A stretch of DNA of 64,000 nucleotides from Terrisporobacter mayombei (GTDB lineage Bacteria > Bacillota > Clostridia > Peptostreptococcales > Peptostreptococcaceae). Shown here piece after piece: positions 62,444-64,000 of this stretch; position 1 is the stretch's first letter; every line of letters starts with the position of its first letter. A model generated the notes under the pieces. It saw only the letters and a list, made by a program, of their open reading frames with translations, ran no database searches and was not told the DNA's origin. The position numbers and the translations under genes were made by a program. The stretch is taken from positions 1 to 64,000 of the forward strand of contig NZ_JACRYU010000004.1 of NCBI RefSeq assembly GCF_014333445.1, read 5' to 3'.

Positions 62444-63184
62444 TTATATAATTTGTTTATAATATCCTAATAATTCTTCTCTTGCTTTCATCGTAAATCT
62501 ATCTTGAGTGTGTGGATTACCGTTTTTATCAAGTATATCTTTAGTCACAACATATCCATCTCTTACTGCATTCGCCAATCCTTTAAGTGTTTTACCTATC
62601 CACTTTTTATCTCTCATCACTTCTTTTAATTCATTCTCTTTTATAGTTATTTCTAATGTTGATTCTAATTCCTTCCTGATCTCTCTAAATCCAAAAGTAG
62701 TTCCTTTATCTATAAACCTATCATGTATATCTACTTTAGGTTTCATTTCACTGATTAATTTCTCTTTCTTATCTATTGTATTTTGTGCTATCATTAATGC
62801 TCTTGCCATTATTTCATTGTCGCTCATGTCTTGTTCAATTGGTATGTAACCACCTGTCTGTCTTATTTGAGGCAACACTTCATCTGTTACCCAATCTTGA
62901 AATCTTTCTGCCCCTTCACTCCTGGAAGCAAATATCATTTTATAAACTCCACTTTCAGTAATAAATCTTTCTCCAGCATTATTTAATTTTCGGATACCAC
63001 TATTTGTGGTAGCGGAATTAGTTAGTTTTATTATCTGATTTTTATTCATCCTATCTAATTGTCTTTGTATCGCTTTCCTATTTAGCTCCAAACAACTTCC
63101 AACATGTCTTGGATTAAATAATACCTTACCTTCAAATTCAAATACTTCTACTTCTTTACCTTCAAAAATCATTAAATTATTCAT
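62444..63184 (-). CDS. Phage antirepressor (BRO-N plus KilA-C type)
   Basis: 246 residues. BRO-N domain about 1-110 (FEGKVLFNPRHVGSCLELNRKA, FITESGVYKMIFASRSEGAERF, WVTDEVLPQIRQTGGYIP) and a C-terminal KilAC/ANT domain (about 160-246). Such proteins control lysogeny by inactivating repressors. This argues that the phage is temperate or plasmid-like. It starts at ATG 63184 after GGAGGGG. Confidence 0.9.
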   Translation of the reverse strand: MNNLMIFEGKEVEVFEFEGKVLFNPRHVGSCLELNRKAIQRQLDRMNKNQIIKLTNSATTNSGIRKLNNAGERFITESGVYKMIFASRSEGAERFQDWVTDEVLPQIRQTGGYIPIEQDMSDNEIMARALMIAQNTIDKKEKLISEMKPKVDIHDRFIDKGTTFGFREIRKELESTLEITIKENELKEVMRDKKWIGKTLKGLANAVRDGYVVTKDILDKNGNPHTQDRFTMKAREELLGYYKQII

Positions 63185-63228
63185 TTCCCCTCCTTATAAT
63201 TATTCTACCAAATAAAAAGTTACTTTTA

Positions 63229-63711
63229 TTACATTACAAAATTTTTACCTAATGAACCTAATAATTCTATTTGCTTATCCGTTAAATTATTGGAAAATAT
63301 AATTAAAGCACTTGGAAAAGGTGCTGAATCTTTACTTCCTCCAAATTTCAATCTACCTTTAATGAAACATATTGATTTTGCATAGTTAAATATAACATTA
63401 TGCCAAATCTTAGTGTCTGGTCTTGCTGGAATTAAACAAACTATTGTATTGCCATTTTTTTTGCTTTGTTCATAGGCTCTTTCTATCCATTTTATTTGTT
63501 CTCTTCCGTATGGAGGATTTAAATAACTGGTTTGATCCCATGTATAATTAAATGCATCATCTTCAGGAGTATAATAATTTTTACACTTTGCAGTAATATC
63601 CTCTGCTGCTAAATCATATTTAAAGTCAAATACCTCATTTAATTTATCAAACAATTCTATAGGTGTTTCCCATTTTTGATTATCACTCGTAAATAAGCTT
63701 TTATTTATCAT
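63229..63711 (-). CDS. Phage N6-adenine DNA methyltransferase (Dam-like)
   Basis: 160 residues with W-TP-ELFDKLN near 14-25 and the catalytic NPPYGREQ near 65-72, the layout of the phage DNA N-6-adenine-methyltransferase family (PF05869). It includes LIPARPDTKIWH. It likely protects phage DNA from host restriction. It starts at ATG 63711 after AGGGGG. Confidence 0.9.
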   Translation of the reverse strand: MINKSLFTSDNQKWETPIELFDKLNEVFDFKYDLAAEDITAKCKNYYTPEDDAFNYTWDQTSYLNPPYGREQIKWIERAYEQSKKNGNTIVCLIPARPDTKIWHNVIFNYAKSICFIKGRLKFGGSKDSAPFPSALIIFSNNLTDKQIELLGSLGKNFVM

Positions 63712-63764
63712 TTGTTCCCCCTATTCATTTTATTAATTTTATATTTCATAAAACATATTTTTTA

Positions 63765-63947
63765 TTACATAGTTTTTATAATTAATCTATTTAATTCTAT
63801 ATCTATATCCTCATCATTTGGAGATTTAAACAAAACACTTTCTGCAATTCTTTTAGTATTACTATTTATAACCTTTAACAATAATTCATTTTCACCATGA
63901 TTAATTATCTTGCATTCAATATTTTTTAATCTTCTAATAATATTCAT
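63765..63947 (-). CDS. Hypothetical small protein
   Basis: 60 residues with a basic N-terminus and acidic C-terminus (SPNDEDIDIELNRLI). It starts at ATG 63947 after AGAGG. Function unknown. Confidence 0.52.
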   Translation of the reverse strand: MNIIRRLKNIECKIINHGENELLLKVINSNTKRIAESVLFKSPNDEDIDIELNRLIIKTM

Positions 63948-63949
63948 TT

Positions 63950-64000
63950 TTAACCTCTTCTCCTATGAGTCACATAAAAATGTAATATACCATCTTTACA
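63950..64000 (-). CDS. 3' end of a truncated gene (cut by the window)
   Basis: An open frame enters from the right edge and ends at TAA 63950, giving 16 residues (CKDGILHFYVTHRRRG). It ends 2 bases before the next start. Only the terminal part is visible. Confidence 0.4.
   Translation of the reverse strand, partial: CKDGILHFYVTHRRRG

Noticed and set aside
25204..63745. AATTAATAAAAT copies as a CRISPR or tandem array
   Set aside because: Copies are scattered in separate gaps, not regularly spaced.

Overview
The window reads as a large, very AT-rich phage genome segment from an anaerobic Firmicute, most likely a Clostridium phage or phage-plasmid. Reasons: extreme AT bias, strong GGAGG Shine-Dalgarno (SD) sites, an anaerobic ribonucleotide reductase pair (NrdD/NrdG), a clostridial-type holin and amidase, and a complete phage replication module. 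No capsid, portal or terminase genes are visible; they should lie outside the left edge. No tRNA, rRNA, IS element or CRISPR array was found.

Layout. (1) 1-18335, plus strand, late genes: tape measure, distal tail, tail-associated protein, a 1978-aa fibre with tandem modules, holin, amidase, an integrase-type tyrosine recombinase, a second fibre with two knob-like modules, a beta-propeller protein and a small CD1375-type protein, closed by a strong terminator. (2) 18336-23148, plus strand: a maintenance or transfer module with palindromic operator-like sites, two replication-relaxation-like wHTH proteins, an FtsK-type ATPase and small proteins. (3) 23149-23936, a convergent junction with no confident protein gene but dense RNA structure, including a candidate ~166-nt ncRNA with its own promoter and terminator. 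(4) 23937-64000, minus strand, early and replication genes. Reading in transcription order (right to left): Dam-type methylase, antirepressor, many very small genes, ATP-dependent ligase, FolD, ClpP-like protease, two more methyltransferases, ThyX interrupted by an intein, SSB-like protein, ERF annealase, wHTH-nuclease fusion, DnaB-like helicase, primase, RecJ (apparently needing a +1 frameshift), DNA polymerase III alpha, macro-domain protein, beta-CASP nuclease with an HNH-like N-terminus, small Cys-rich proteins, a one-domain tyrosine recombinase between ~70-bp direct repeats, a DGQHR protein, NrdD/NrdG, guanylate kinase, RecU and dUTPase.

How it works together. The phage carries its own replisome (polymerase, primase, helicase, SSB, RecJ, ligase, ERF, RecU) and its own deoxynucleotide supply: NrdD/NrdG make dNTPs anaerobically, dUTPase removes dUTP and yields dUMP, ThyX makes dTMP, FolD can supply ThyX with methylene-tetrahydrofolate, and a guanylate kinase feeds GTP/dGTP. 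Methyltransferases, the macro domain, the DGQHR protein and nucleases may act in host-defence conflict (inference).

The minus-strand early region also has an unusual punctuation system: an AT-rich repeat (core AAAATTAATAAAAT) in many intergenic gaps, in at least three places directly before a consensus promoter, plus a small AATAAAA-N6-TTTTATT hairpin just before many SD sites. Several genes appear to need recoding or use internal starts; the clearest is RecJ, where a CCC-TGA-C site splits the gene exactly inside the DHH catalytic motif.
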